A stretch of 48,231 bases of DNA from Gammaproteobacteria bacterium (GTDB lineage Bacteria; Pseudomonadota; Gammaproteobacteria; Arenicellales; Poriferihabitantaceae): assembly GCA_009841725.1 (NCBI GenBank), contig VYGS01000079.1:1-48231 (forward strand), given 5' to 3'. Below, one piece after another: positions 1 to 8,933 of the stretch. Both the position numbers and the translations under genes were made by a program. Below the pieces are notes generated by a model, which did not search any database, was not told the DNA's origin, and saw nothing but the letters and a program-made list of their open reading frames with translations. Position 1 is the stretch's first letter. Each line of letters opens with the position of its first letter.

Positions 1-126
1 CCCCGGGAACTGAGCGACAAGTTCCGCAGGCAGTCCGAAACGGTCACCGCCTCGATGCGCAATTTCAACTGGAGGGCTTTCGAACTTTACCGCGATCCAC
101 CGGATCCGAATCCATCTGGACCATAA
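1..126 (+). CDS. 3' end of a truncated CDS (C-terminal ~41 aa), function unknown
   Basis: Frame 1 is open from base 1 (PRELSDKFRRQSETVTASMRNFNWRAFELYRDPPDPNPSGP) to TAA at 124-126; the start lies outside the window. Confidence 0.4.
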   Translation, partial: PRELSDKFRRQSETVTASMRNFNWRAFELYRDPPDPNPSGP

Positions 127-310
127 CAGGGGCCTCGTTTGGATCAGCATTTTTACTGGACACCGGCCGACAAATCCGGTTACCCTTACCAAAATTTACT
201 ACAAGATTAACGGGCTGTCAGGCGACATGCTCACAGCCCCTGCTACCGCGATCCCCTGCTGCAGTCCCGACTGCGGCAACTGCGGGTCGGATCAACACTG
301 TCAATAGGAG

Positions 311-1282
311 ATGAAAATGAAGCTAAAGAAGACCATTTATGCTGTCGGCGCGGCCCTCGCACTGTCCGGTGCGGCTCACGCTGCCGATGAAGTCAATGTC
401 GCGTTCTTTCTCGAGTGGGCGACACCGAACCAGGTCGCCAAGGTCGAAAAACTGTACGACGACGCCTTGGGCGTTCCGGTCAACTGGACCAATTTTGACG
501 CGGGAACCCAGATGACCGAAGCGATGCTCGCCGGAGATATCGATATCTCCTACAGCCAGGGGCTTGCCCCGTTCATCAATGCGGTCAATGCCAATGCACC
601 CATCAAGCTGGTGTCCATCGCGGTACAATATCCGGCCAACGACTGCGTGGTGAGAAACGGCGAAGGCATCGACAAGAGCAATGCCAGCGAACTGGAAGGG
701 AAGTCCGTTGCCGTACCGCTTGCCACAATGGCCGACTACAGCTTCCGGATGATGATGCGTGCCCTGGATGTCGACGTCGACAAGATCAACGTCGTTGACC
801 AGGTTCCGGCCGACGCCGCCGTATCCCTGGCTGATGGCGCGGTCTCGATGGCCTGCGGCTTTGGCGCCGACTCGATGGCCAAGATGTACGAAGTCGGCAC
901 AAGGCTGATGACTCTCGAGGACAAGGAAGCGGCGGGTATCATCAGCTTCGACGTGGTATCGGTCACGGAAACGTTCGCTCAGGAAAATCCGGAAATGGTC
1001 AAGACCTTCCTGCAGGTCACCGAGGAATCCAACATGGCGTTCGCAGCAGATCAGTCCAAGATCGATGTCATCGCAAAGGATGCCGGCCTGTCGGTCGAAA
1101 CGACACAAAACCAGATGTCCGAGTTCTACTTCCCAAGTCACGCAGAGCAGCTTTCGAACTACTTCAACGACGGCGGCCTGGCCAGTGTTGCCATTGGAGT
1201 GGTCGGCGGTGCGTTCGCCACGCCTGAAAATCCTGCACTGGATGACTACAGCGCGGTCATCGACACGTCGTTCATGGAATAG
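311..1282 (+). CDS. tauA: Taurine-type ABC transporter substrate-binding protein
   Basis: Signal peptide (LKKTIYAVGAALALSGAAHA) followed by a TauA/SsuA-like periplasmic binding fold; adjacent to tauB-like and tauC-like genes. Confidence 0.85.
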   Translation: MKMKLKKTIYAVGAALALSGAAHAADEVNVAFFLEWATPNQVAKVEKLYDDALGVPVNWTNFDAGTQMTEAMLAGDIDISYSQGLAPFINAVNANAPIKLVSIAVQYPANDCVVRNGEGIDKSNASELEGKSVAVPLATMADYSFRMMMRALDVDVDKINVVDQVPADAAVSLADGAVSMACGFGADSMAKMYEVGTRLMTLEDKEAAGIISFDVVSVTETFAQENPEMVKTFLQVTEESNMAFAADQSKIDVIAKDAGLSVETTQNQMSEFYFPSHAEQLSNYFNDGGLASVAIGVVGGAFATPENPALDDYSAVIDTSFME

Positions 1283-1298
1283 GACTCATGGGATTTAA

Positions 1299-1321
1299 GG
1301 CCGGGAGCACGTCTCCCGGCC
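1299..1321 (+). terminator. Strong intercistronic hairpin between the binding-protein and ATPase genes
   Basis: GGCCGGGAG-CACGT-CTCCCGGCC, perfect 9-bp stem with 5-nt loop, followed by CTTCTTCT. Confidence 0.6.
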
Positions 1322-1385
1322 CTTCTTCTCGGGGAGCGAGCGTGTCGAGTCCCTTCAACTTTGCCTGCAGCCGGCCATCGGACCG

Positions 1386-2189
1386 ATGAGCGATCTCGTA
1401 TCGGAAAATCTCAACATGGTTTTCCAGCTGCCGGACGGCGGCGAAGTGCATGCCCTCAAGGATGTAACGTTCACGCTCAAGAAGGGCGAAATTCTTTCCG
1501 TGCTCGGACCTTCCGGGTGCGGCAAAACCACCCTGCTCAACATCGTTGCAGGGTTTCTTCATCCGACCGGCGGAAACATCAAGCTTGGCGGAAGCATCAT
1601 CGAACGGCCCGGCGTGGACCGGGGCATGGTTTTCCAGCAGGGCGCCCTGTTTGAATGGCTGACCGTGGCGGACAACGTCAATTTCGGACTGCGGATGAAA
1701 CATGCCAATCCGGACGAAACCAGACGAAAAGTCGAGGAATGGCTGGATATCGTCGGACTCCAGGGATTCGGGGAAACTCCGACCTACCAGCTGTCGGGAG
1801 GCATGCAGCAGCGCGTGGCCCTGGCCCGATGCCTGATCAACGATCCGGACCTGATTCTGATGGACGAACCGCTCGGCGCTCTGGATGCGCTGACTCGGGA
1901 AAAGATGCAGTCTCTGGTCCTGAAGATATGGAAGGAAACCGGCAAGACGATCATGATCATCACCCATTCGGTCGAGGAGGCCCTGCTGCTGGGCGAGCGC
2001 CTGTTCGTGATGGCGCCGCGGCCGGGAAGGCTGCACAAGGAGTACCGGCTCCCGTTTGCCGAGATGGGCTTGACCGAGGATCCCCGGGAGATCAAGAATC
2101 TGGACAACTTCGTGGAGACCCGGGAAGAAATTCTCTCCATGATCTGGAACATGGAAGAGGAGATCATGGGCAAGGTTGAAGCCGCATGA
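1386..2189 (+). CDS. tauB: ABC transporter ATP-binding protein (TauB/SsuB family)
   Basis: Walker A GPSGCGKTT, signature LSGGMQQRVALAR, Walker B LILMDEPLGALD. Confidence 0.9.
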   Translation: MSDLVSENLNMVFQLPDGGEVHALKDVTFTLKKGEILSVLGPSGCGKTTLLNIVAGFLHPTGGNIKLGGSIIERPGVDRGMVFQQGALFEWLTVADNVNFGLRMKHANPDETRRKVEEWLDIVGLQGFGETPTYQLSGGMQQRVALARCLINDPDLILMDEPLGALDALTREKMQSLVLKIWKETGKTIMIITHSVEEALLLGERLFVMAPRPGRLHKEYRLPFAEMGLTEDPREIKNLDNFVETREEILSMIWNMEEEIMGKVEAA

Positions 2190-2209
2190 CCCCTTCCGGA
2201 CACTAGGCC

Positions 2210-4087
2210 ATGATCGTCGCCATCCTCTATATCGCACTGCTGATCACTCTGGTCTGGTCGATCGTCCACGGCCGCAAGATCATCCGGACGGAGAGAACCG
2301 ATGCCGTGTTCGGCAATCCGATCCGGACCCAGGGGGGATACCATTGGGTCGCATGCGGGGTTTCCAGCCTGCTCCTGATCTGGTTCACGTTTTCCTGGGA
2401 TGCAGGCAGGGCTTTCTTCCCGAAAGCCGCCAACGAGCTGTGCCAGGTCGCCAAGCTCAATCGCGCCCTGAACCCGGTTCGTTCGGCCTTTCCCCTGGAC
2501 AACCGGTACCTGCTCGGAACACAGCTTCTGGAGCGCGATTTCCACCAGATCGACCTGCTGTACGCCTCCCTGGACGGGCTCGATCTGGACGAGACGGATC
2601 GTCGCAATCTCCGCGAACTGATTGACGACCTGCGCAGGGCTCTGGCTTCCCAGGCCGATCCCGCGTTCCTGGCCCCCGACATTGCGGGCCGGTTCAGGGA
2701 TGTCGCGGTGCGCATCGAACAACTCGCCACGGACATACTTCGCGACGACTATCCCGGCCCGGTCGACGAGGCCGCCCGGGCCGAGGCGCTGGCCCAGCCC
2801 GGCTGGGGCGAATCCAGCACGGAAATTCCCGTCCTGCCGATCACCGAGCGGGGACGGATTTTCGATGCCGCGGCGGTGATCATGGGCGAAATTGCCTCGG
2901 ATTACGGCAAAATCCGGAACAATGGCCCGGAGCTCACCGCGATGATTGAGGATATTCGATCCAGGATCGAGGAATTCGAAGCCGGGACGACGGGCGACGG
3001 CGAGCGCAAGGAATTGCTGGGCCAGATCGAAAAAATTTCCAAGCGCGTGGACGATTTCAAGATCTTCCCGGCCAACCTGACGGAAGAGGTCGAATCAGCG
3101 CTGATCAGGCTCGAGAAGGCCATGAAGGAGAGGCAGGGCACGCTTCGGCTCATTGATGCATGGGCTCTGCCCGGCGGAGATATCCTGGCCGGGAACAAGG
3201 CCTGTTCGGAACAGGGCTCCGGAAGGTGGCTGCCCAAACCTTCGGACACGCTGTCCACCTTTATCTGGATGGCCGACCCGGATCAGGGTTACAAGGGATT
3301 CCCGCTGTTCTGGTTCAAGATGAAACCGGTCGCGGAAATGATCGATTTCGCGGTGCCGGACTGGATTGCGGACCTGGTTCCCGGAGAGCATGCCCGTCAT
3401 GATGACCGGGGCGAGATTGGCGTCCACCTCAAGGACAGAATCTACAATTTCGCGACCGGCAGCTTCGACTCCTTCTCGATCCCCGTGCCGACAGGCCACA
3501 TCTGGGACTCGATCATGCGGGTGCTGGCCGGACTGTTCCTGGGTATCCTTTTGGGCGTTCCGCTTGGACTGTTCATGGGGCTGTCGCGATTTGCGAAGGG
3601 CTATTTCGATCCGCTGGTCGAACTCTATCGACCGGTTCCGCCTCTGGCCTGGGCACCGCTTATCCTGACGATATTCGGCATCCAGGACGACGGCAAGATC
3701 TTCCTGCTCTTCATGGTGGCGTTCGCGATCATGGTGATTTCGGCGCGCACCGGCGCAACCGGCACACAGCTGTCGAAAATCCATGCCGCGCACTCCCTCG
3801 GGGCATCCAACCGGCAGATCATCCAGCAAGTCATTCTTCCGAACTCCCTGCCCGAGATACTGACCGGAATCCGGATCTCGATCGGCGTTTGCTGGGGCAC
3901 TCTGGTGGCGGCAGAAATGCTGGCCGGCACCACCGGAATCGGTTTTGTCGAGAATGTCGCAAGAAAGCAATCGGACTACGAGATCATCTGGATGACCATC
4001 ATCGTCATGGGCGTGCTTGGACTCCTGTTCGACCTGATCATGCGATGGGTCATCGACAAGACCATTCCCTGGCGAGGAAAGGGGTAG
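2210..4087 (+). CDS. tauC: ABC transporter permease (TauC family) with a large N-terminal extension
   Basis: The C-terminal ~200 aa carries a BPD_transp_1-type permease domain (EAA-like loop SLGASNRQIIQQVILPNSLPEILTGIR). Preceded by ~430 aa with two predicted TM segments and a long hydrophilic, partly coiled-coil-like region. Confidence 0.85.
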   Translation: MIVAILYIALLITLVWSIVHGRKIIRTERTDAVFGNPIRTQGGYHWVACGVSSLLLIWFTFSWDAGRAFFPKAANELCQVAKLNRALNPVRSAFPLDNRYLLGTQLLERDFHQIDLLYASLDGLDLDETDRRNLRELIDDLRRALASQADPAFLAPDIAGRFRDVAVRIEQLATDILRDDYPGPVDEAARAEALAQPGWGESSTEIPVLPITERGRIFDAAAVIMGEIASDYGKIRNNGPELTAMIEDIRSRIEEFEAGTTGDGERKELLGQIEKISKRVDDFKIFPANLTEEVESALIRLEKAMKERQGTLRLIDAWALPGGDILAGNKACSEQGSGRWLPKPSDTLSTFIWMADPDQGYKGFPLFWFKMKPVAEMIDFAVPDWIADLVPGEHARHDDRGEIGVHLKDRIYNFATGSFDSFSIPVPTGHIWDSIMRVLAGLFLGILLGVPLGLFMGLSRFAKGYFDPLVELYRPVPPLAWAPLILTIFGIQDDGKIFLLFMVAFAIMVISARTGATGTQLSKIHAAHSLGASNRQIIQQVILPNSLPEILTGIRISIGVCWGTLVAAEMLAGTTGIGFVENVARKQSDYEIIWMTIIVMGVLGLLFDLIMRWVIDKTIPWRGKG

Positions 4088-4155
4088 GCTCACCCGAGCG
4101 GAAACTTCTCGCCTGCCAGCACGCAATCGCCGACCCCCTTGCCCGAGAGCGGGAT

Positions 4156-4617
4156 TCAGGATCTTCGGACGATTCCGAGTCTTTCCGCGGCACGGGCCGG
4201 CATGGCCGGTTCCCTGCCGGTATCGCGGATGATCTTCACCGCCCGCTCCACGAGCTGGACATTGGTGGCGAATACGCCCTTGTCGAGATAGAGGTTGTCT
4301 TCCAGCCCAACCCGGCAGTTGCCGTTTTGGGCGCACGACAGGGCAACCATATCGAATTCCTGGCGTGAAATGCCGAATGCACTCCAGTTCGCGCTTTCGG
4401 GCAGTCGGCCTCTCATGACCGCGAGAACCTCGGGCGTGGCCGGGGCGGTATACGGAATGCCCAGGCACAGCTGGAACATCGCCGGCGTCTCGATCAATCC
4501 CTCGTCGATCAGCTTGCGGGCAAATTCGATGTGTCCGAGTTCGAAAACCTCAAGCTCCGGCTTGACGCCAAGTTCCCGAATTCGTCCAGCCATGATTCGA
4601 AGATGTTCCGGGATATT
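4156..4617 (-). pseudogene. C-terminal fragment of a BKACE (DUF849, beta-keto acid cleavage enzyme) gene
   Basis: NIPEHLRIMAGRIRELGVKPELEVFELGHIEFARKLIDEGLIETPAMFQLCLGIPYTAPATPEVLAVMRGRLPESANWSAFGISRQEFDMVALSCAQNGNCRVGLEDNLYLDKGVFATNVQLVERAVKIIRDTGREPAMPARAAERLGI resembles the BKACE C-terminal half; the N-terminal part is absent here and IS30 sequence begins instead. Confidence 0.8.
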
Positions 4618-5580
4618 GGCTACCATCACCTGACCTATGGTGAAAGATGCCAGATTGAGGTGCGGTTGAAAAGGGGGTTGTCGAAACGTGAGATTGCGCG
4701 GGAGCGGGGTCGGGAGGCGAGTGCGATCTCGCGGGAGGTGTCTCGCAATCGTGGACAGCACGGCGATCGACACAAGCAGGCTCAGGGCAAGACGAGGTGT
4801 CGGCGTCGGGAGGCGAGTGCGGTGGCGCGCAAGATGACGGCCGAGCGCTGGGAGGCGGTGGAGGGTCATCTGAGGGAAGGCTGGAGTCCGGATCAGATTG
4901 CGGGGAGGTACCGGCAGCGTGGCGAGGTGATGGCGGGTCGGGAGTGAATCTACCGGTATGTGCGAGCGAACCGTCGAGCGGGAGGGGAGCTGTACCGGAA
5001 TCTGTGCCGTCGGGGCAAGAAGCCGAACTGGCGCAGGGGCCGGCATGCTGGCCGAGGTCACATCCCGGATCGGGTTAACATTGCCGAGAGGCCGAAGGTG
5101 GTGGTGGTGGAGAAGAGCCGGATCGGGGACTGGGAACTCGACACGATCATCGGAGCGCGGCAGCGTGGCACGGTGGTGTCGTCGGTGGATCGCTGTTCGA
5201 AGTACACGCTGCTTGAGCGGATCAGGACGAAGACCGCGGCGGCGGTGAACGAGGCGCTCAGCGAGCGCATGGGGCCGATCCGGGATCAGGTTCATACCTG
5301 TACCCTGGACAACGGCAAGAAGTTTGCAGGGCACCGGGAGGTGGCCGATGAGCTCGAAGCCGACTTCTACTTTGCGACGTCCTGTCATTCCTGGGAGCGG
5401 GGCCTGAACGAACACACCAATGGCCTGGTGCGGGAGTACTTCCCGAAGGGCACCGACTTTCTCGAGGTGACGGATGCGCAGGTCCGGGAGGTGGAGGACC
5501 GGCTCAACAACCGGCCTCGCAAAGTGCTGGGCTATCGCACCCCTGTCGAGGCCTTCGCCAGCGCACAGGCACCGCCCTGA
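4615..5580 (+). pseudogene. IS30 transposase interrupted by an in-frame TGA
   Basis: ORFs 4531-4947 and 4960-5580 share a frame and form one transposase; the stop at 4945-4947 (GRE*IYRYV) falls where Trp is expected (…WIYRYV). Confidence 0.8.
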
Positions 5581-5765
5581 AGGGCGGTTGCATCGCCGAT
5601 CCCTCCAAGGCCCGTGAGACACGGGAACGGCCCCGCTCGGCCGCAAGCCGCCGCGCAGGTCCTTGCATCGGCAAATGACTTCTGTCAGACTCTTCCGGAG
5701 TCGAGATTGACGCCATTTCCGGGAGGTCGCCGAGACGCTGTTGCACTTCGGAGTGGAAGTGGGGT
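4615..5765 (+). mobile_element. IS30-family insertion sequence remnant
   Basis: IS30-type transposase from YHHLTYGERCQIEVRLKRGLSKREIARERGREASAISRE through RGLNEHTNGLVREYFPKGTDF and LNNRPRKVLGYRTPVEAF. A candidate right end (ctgttgcacttcggagtggaag) lies near 5728-5755; no matching left terminal repeat is visible. Outer boundaries are approximate. Confidence 0.75.
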
Positions 5766-5961
5766 TGTTTAATTGTCGAAGGCGACTGCATGCGAATTAT
5801 ACAGTGAGGCAGCCTGCCAGAGGCAGTGTCACACAAGACAATCAAGTTCACCAAATTGTTATGTCTTAGCGTAGTAGAGGCACTTGTACTGCCGTTTTGA
5901 GAGGGGACCCATCCGAACCTGCTTTCGATATCGAAGAAGCTGGCCGCATCAAGCGCACGTG

Positions 5962-6552
5962 CTATCTGACGACTATCGCACTGGACCAGTAGTCCAGTAG
6001 CCTGTCAAATGGCATCGGTTGCGTAAAATATGCCAATGGATCGTTTATGTGCAGCACAGGCACGCCATTAGCGATCGACATACCGCGCAACACAACGACA
6101 TGACCAGTAGTATAAGGGCTGGATTGAATAGACAAGATGATAGCGCGGCCTCGTTGTAGCGTGTCAAACAAAATATCGGGATGGGCCGGTGGAGCAAGCG
6201 ACGAGTACCTACCGCCAAAATATCCGATCAGCCACTGAATTTGTTGAAGTGAACCAGTTCTCATGCAAGCTGGATTTCCGTTGTATCTACCGAACTGATC
6301 GCAACAGGTGTTTGGAGGAGCGTTATTGGCTAGCGCGACCATCTCGCATTGTGGTGGTGTATTTCCAGGCCCATGAAGGGAATAGACAATTTGCTGTGCG
6401 ACCGCTGCCCAGCACCAGACTTGTGTTTCCTGCGGAATATTTTGAATCGGTAACGAGACTGTTGAGACTGTTTGCGCGCTGGCAGCGTTCCAAGTACCCA
6501 AGAAATTCAGGCACGAAACGACGATCAGTACTGCACGAAATATCCTATCCAT
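5962..6552 (-). CDS. Secreted papain-like cysteine protease (C39-like/C70-like)
   Basis: Signal peptide (MDRIFRAVLIVVSCLNFLGTWNAASA), QETQVWCWAAVAQQIV around the putative catalytic Cys, TGHVVVLRGM with the putative His, and HINDP with the putative Asn/Asp. The ORF track extends to 6576; MDRIF is the preferred start. Confidence 0.75.
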   Translation of the reverse strand: MDRIFRAVLIVVSCLNFLGTWNAASAQTVSTVSLPIQNIPQETQVWCWAAVAQQIVYSLHGPGNTPPQCEMVALANNAPPNTCCDQFGRYNGNPACMRTGSLQQIQWLIGYFGGRYSSLAPPAHPDILFDTLQRGRAIILSIQSSPYTTGHVVVLRGMSIANGVPVLHINDPLAYFTQPMPFDRLLDYWSSAIVVR

Positions 6553-6891
6553 TGTTTTGCTCCTGTACTGTGTCAATTTTCAGCTAATGAAGCCACTTTT
6601 TTTGTCGGTTTCCGGTCTCGGTAACTGAGTGAATCCTACCCCAACCAACGTGTGGATATCAAGCAGTCGGATTTGAGTATTTTGGGGCGTCGGGTTGTGT
6701 TTTTGATCGGATCCGGCAGCAGGTCCTGTGGAGTTGTGGACGAGAAGCGCGAGAGTATGGTCAGGCGGTGGTCAACGCGAAGCATTGTCCACGGGCTGTC
6801 CACACGGCCCGCAGGGCTCGCGCTGGTCCGCAGGACTCGTCCATGAATCCACAGGACTCTCGGAGGTGTGCAGGGCGTGGTTCCGGGTTGC

Positions 6892-7326
6892 TCATTCATC
6901 TTCGGGGTCCTCGGTTGCGGATGCTGTCGGCACGGTCGGATGGAAGTCCCTCGCCCTGCGGTAGCTGTTGCCGTCGAGAACCGGCTGATAGGCGCCGTGG
7001 CGGAGACGATCGAGGGTGGCGGCGCCGAGGAGCTTGTTAGCAAAGGCCTGTCCCCATTCGGAGAAGTCGAGGTTGGAGGTGACCAGGGTGGCGGCCCGCT
7101 CGTAGCGTTCGGCGATGAGGTCGTGGAAGTCCTCGTCGGCGGGGGGCTTCATGGGCCGCAGGCCGAAGTCGTCGATGATGAGCAGGTCGATGCGGGCGAG
7201 CTTTTTGAACTTGCGCTCGAAGGTGCCGTCGGTGCGGGCCGCATACAGGGAGCCGAGGAGACCGGCGGCGGAGGTGAAGCGAACGTCGTGATTCTGGCAC
7301 ACGGCCTCGTGGCCGATGGCCTGGGC
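6892..7326 (-). pseudogene. istB: IS21-family IstB ATPase fragment lacking its N-terminus and Walker A
   Basis: AQAIGHEAVCQNHDVRFTSAAGLLGSLYAARTDGTFERKFKKLARIDLLIIDDFGLRPM…DLIAERYERAATLVTSNLDFSEWGQAFANKLLGAATLDRLRHGAYQPVLDGNSYR is typical IstB; the GxGKTHL P-loop is missing. Confidence 0.85.
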
Positions 7327-7461
7327 GATCGCCGCACCCGCCCTAGCCGCATCGATGCAGTCCCGGGCAATCTGAAAGGGGGTTATCGGGTAGTCGGGAT
7401 GCCGGTCATGGTTGCCATGGCCGCCGGACACCGCGCAAGTAAGAATGATTTCGTCGTACAT
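7326..7461 (-). pseudogene. N-terminal fragment of the same BKACE gene, fused in frame to istB
   Basis: MYDEIILTCAVSGGHGNHDRHPDYPITPFQIARDCIDAARAGAAIA matches the BKACE N-terminus (M…ILTCAVTGG…HP.IPVTP.QIA…AGAAI); the following HVRDP region is replaced by IstB. Confidence 0.8.
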
Positions 7462-7508
7462 GAATGCCCCGCCCGTCCGGACCCCTTCAGGCTCCCCAGT
7501 CCCGTACC

Positions 7509-8681
7509 CTATCCGATCGCTCCGGACGGAAGGAGTTGCCGCGCCTCGTCGGGGAAACCCTGTTCACTGGCCGTGAATCTCAGTTTCTGGTGAAACCGTT
7601 CGCGTGAGACATTGCAGATCTGGAAATGCCGCCGGGCATCGGAAAACGCGGTTCTCGCATGCATGACCCGATGATTGTCGAACACGACGGCCTCTCCGGG
7701 ATTGAGCCGGAATCTTGTCTGGTTTCGCGGATCCATCATCAGTTCGCACAGCAACGAGTTCGCACGGTGCACGTCCGCAACCCGGTCCGGCTCCACGTCA
7801 AGCGGAGCCATGGTACGGGTGTGAAACCGGATGCCGACAACGTTATCGTACTCGTCAACGGTCAGGACGCGGGCACGCGCATACTGATAGACCCCGTCCT
7901 GCGGCACCACCCGCATGAAGGTCTGCGGCTGGGTCTTGAGTATGTCGAACGCGTCCCGGTCGCGGGACTTCAACTGATCGGCAAGATGGAATCCGTCAAC
8001 CAGCACAGTATCTCCGCCTTCCCCGGCCTGTGCCACGCAGTAAAGGATCATGATCCCCGGCGGACTGTACAGGAACGCTTCATCGGTGTGGGGCGGGACG
8101 GAGTGAAACGTGTTGCCGATCGAGTGCGCGAAATCCGGCTTCAGATCAAACACCTGCCCGTAAGCCGAATCGGCCAGCGAGCCGACGAGCCCGGCAACCG
8201 CCTCGATAGCCCCTTCGCCGACCGGCCCGTTGCGCATGAGGGAAAAGCCAAAATCCCGCACTTGTCTCATGTAGTCAAGCAACGACGCAGGATCTGCCCG
8301 GCAGGCCTGAAAGTCGAAAACGGGCGGACGTGAGGATATCCCGCCATCCCAGGTTCTGGGTCGGTGGCGCTTCGCATCGAGCACAGGTCTGGAATAGTCG
8401 AAGGAACGCAGCCACTCGAGATCATAGGTCGAGACATGTTCATCCTGCCAGGTGATCGAAACCCGTCCATCCCCGGACAGGACGACCCGTGTCGCGATGG
8501 TATTGCCCGGCACGTCGCCAGGTTGAAGAAAGCGGGTCCCGGTCTCGACGCTTCCGCATTCCGGGCAGTAGCAGCAATTCCTGAGCCACACATGGTGGAA
8601 ATAGCTGCGGCTCCCGTCCGGCCACCGGACAGTGAGGCCTTGATCGTCAGTGTCCAGCATGACAGTCTTTACGAGTCCCAT
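7509..8681 (-). CDS. Gamma-butyrobetaine dioxygenase-like 2-oxoglutarate/Fe(II) oxygenase (DUF971 + TauD domains)
   Basis: N-terminal DUF971-like Cys motif (CCYCPEC) followed by a TauD-like fold with HTDE and a C-terminal FDNHRVMHAR motif, as in BBOX/GBBH. Confidence 0.85.
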   Translation of the reverse strand: MGLVKTVMLDTDDQGLTVRWPDGSRSYFHHVWLRNCCYCPECGSVETGTRFLQPGDVPGNTIATRVVLSGDGRVSITWQDEHVSTYDLEWLRSFDYSRPVLDAKRHRPRTWDGGISSRPPVFDFQACRADPASLLDYMRQVRDFGFSLMRNGPVGEGAIEAVAGLVGSLADSAYGQVFDLKPDFAHSIGNTFHSVPPHTDEAFLYSPPGIMILYCVAQAGEGGDTVLVDGFHLADQLKSRDRDAFDILKTQPQTFMRVVPQDGVYQYARARVLTVDEYDNVVGIRFHTRTMAPLDVEPDRVADVHRANSLLCELMMDPRNQTRFRLNPGEAVVFDNHRVMHARTAFSDARRHFQICNVSRERFHQKLRFTASEQGFPDEARQLLPSGAIG

Positions 8682-8782
8682 ACAGATTCCTCATGGCATG
8701 CGGATTCGGGACACGACCGAAGAGTCTGCATCACGTGTCTCCAGTGCCGATTATGCGCCGAATTTTGACTGTTCACAACAGA

Positions 8783-8827
8783 AATCTCGACGAGATTGCC
8801 GATTTTGCAATGAATGATATCTGATAT
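8783..8827. promoter_or_regulatory. Palindromes in a divergent intergenic region, candidate operator/promoter
   Basis: AATCTCG-A-CGAGATT (8783-8797) and ATATC-T-GATAT (8817-8827), the latter overlapping a -10-like TGATATAAT, between divergent genes at 8681 and 8934. Confidence 0.4.
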
Positions 8828-8933
8828 AATTTTTCGCCATATCAATCTTTTGAAGATTTTTCCGGTCCACGGCAGCTGCACGGCACCGGCTGAATCGAAA
8901 TCCCGAACAACCCGAATCATTTCGGTACATGCC

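Noticed and set aside
4945-4947. TGA as a recoded Trp codon in the IS30 transposase
   Set aside because: Other genes use TGG for conserved Trp, TGA terminates other reading frames in the window, and the IS30 also lacks a visible left end; simple decay is more likely.
4156-5646. A 496-aa minus-strand ORF called as one gene
   Set aside because: Only the C-terminal ~155 aa are BKACE; the upstream part is antisense to the IS30 transposase and Pro/Arg/His-rich, so it is not one functional protein.
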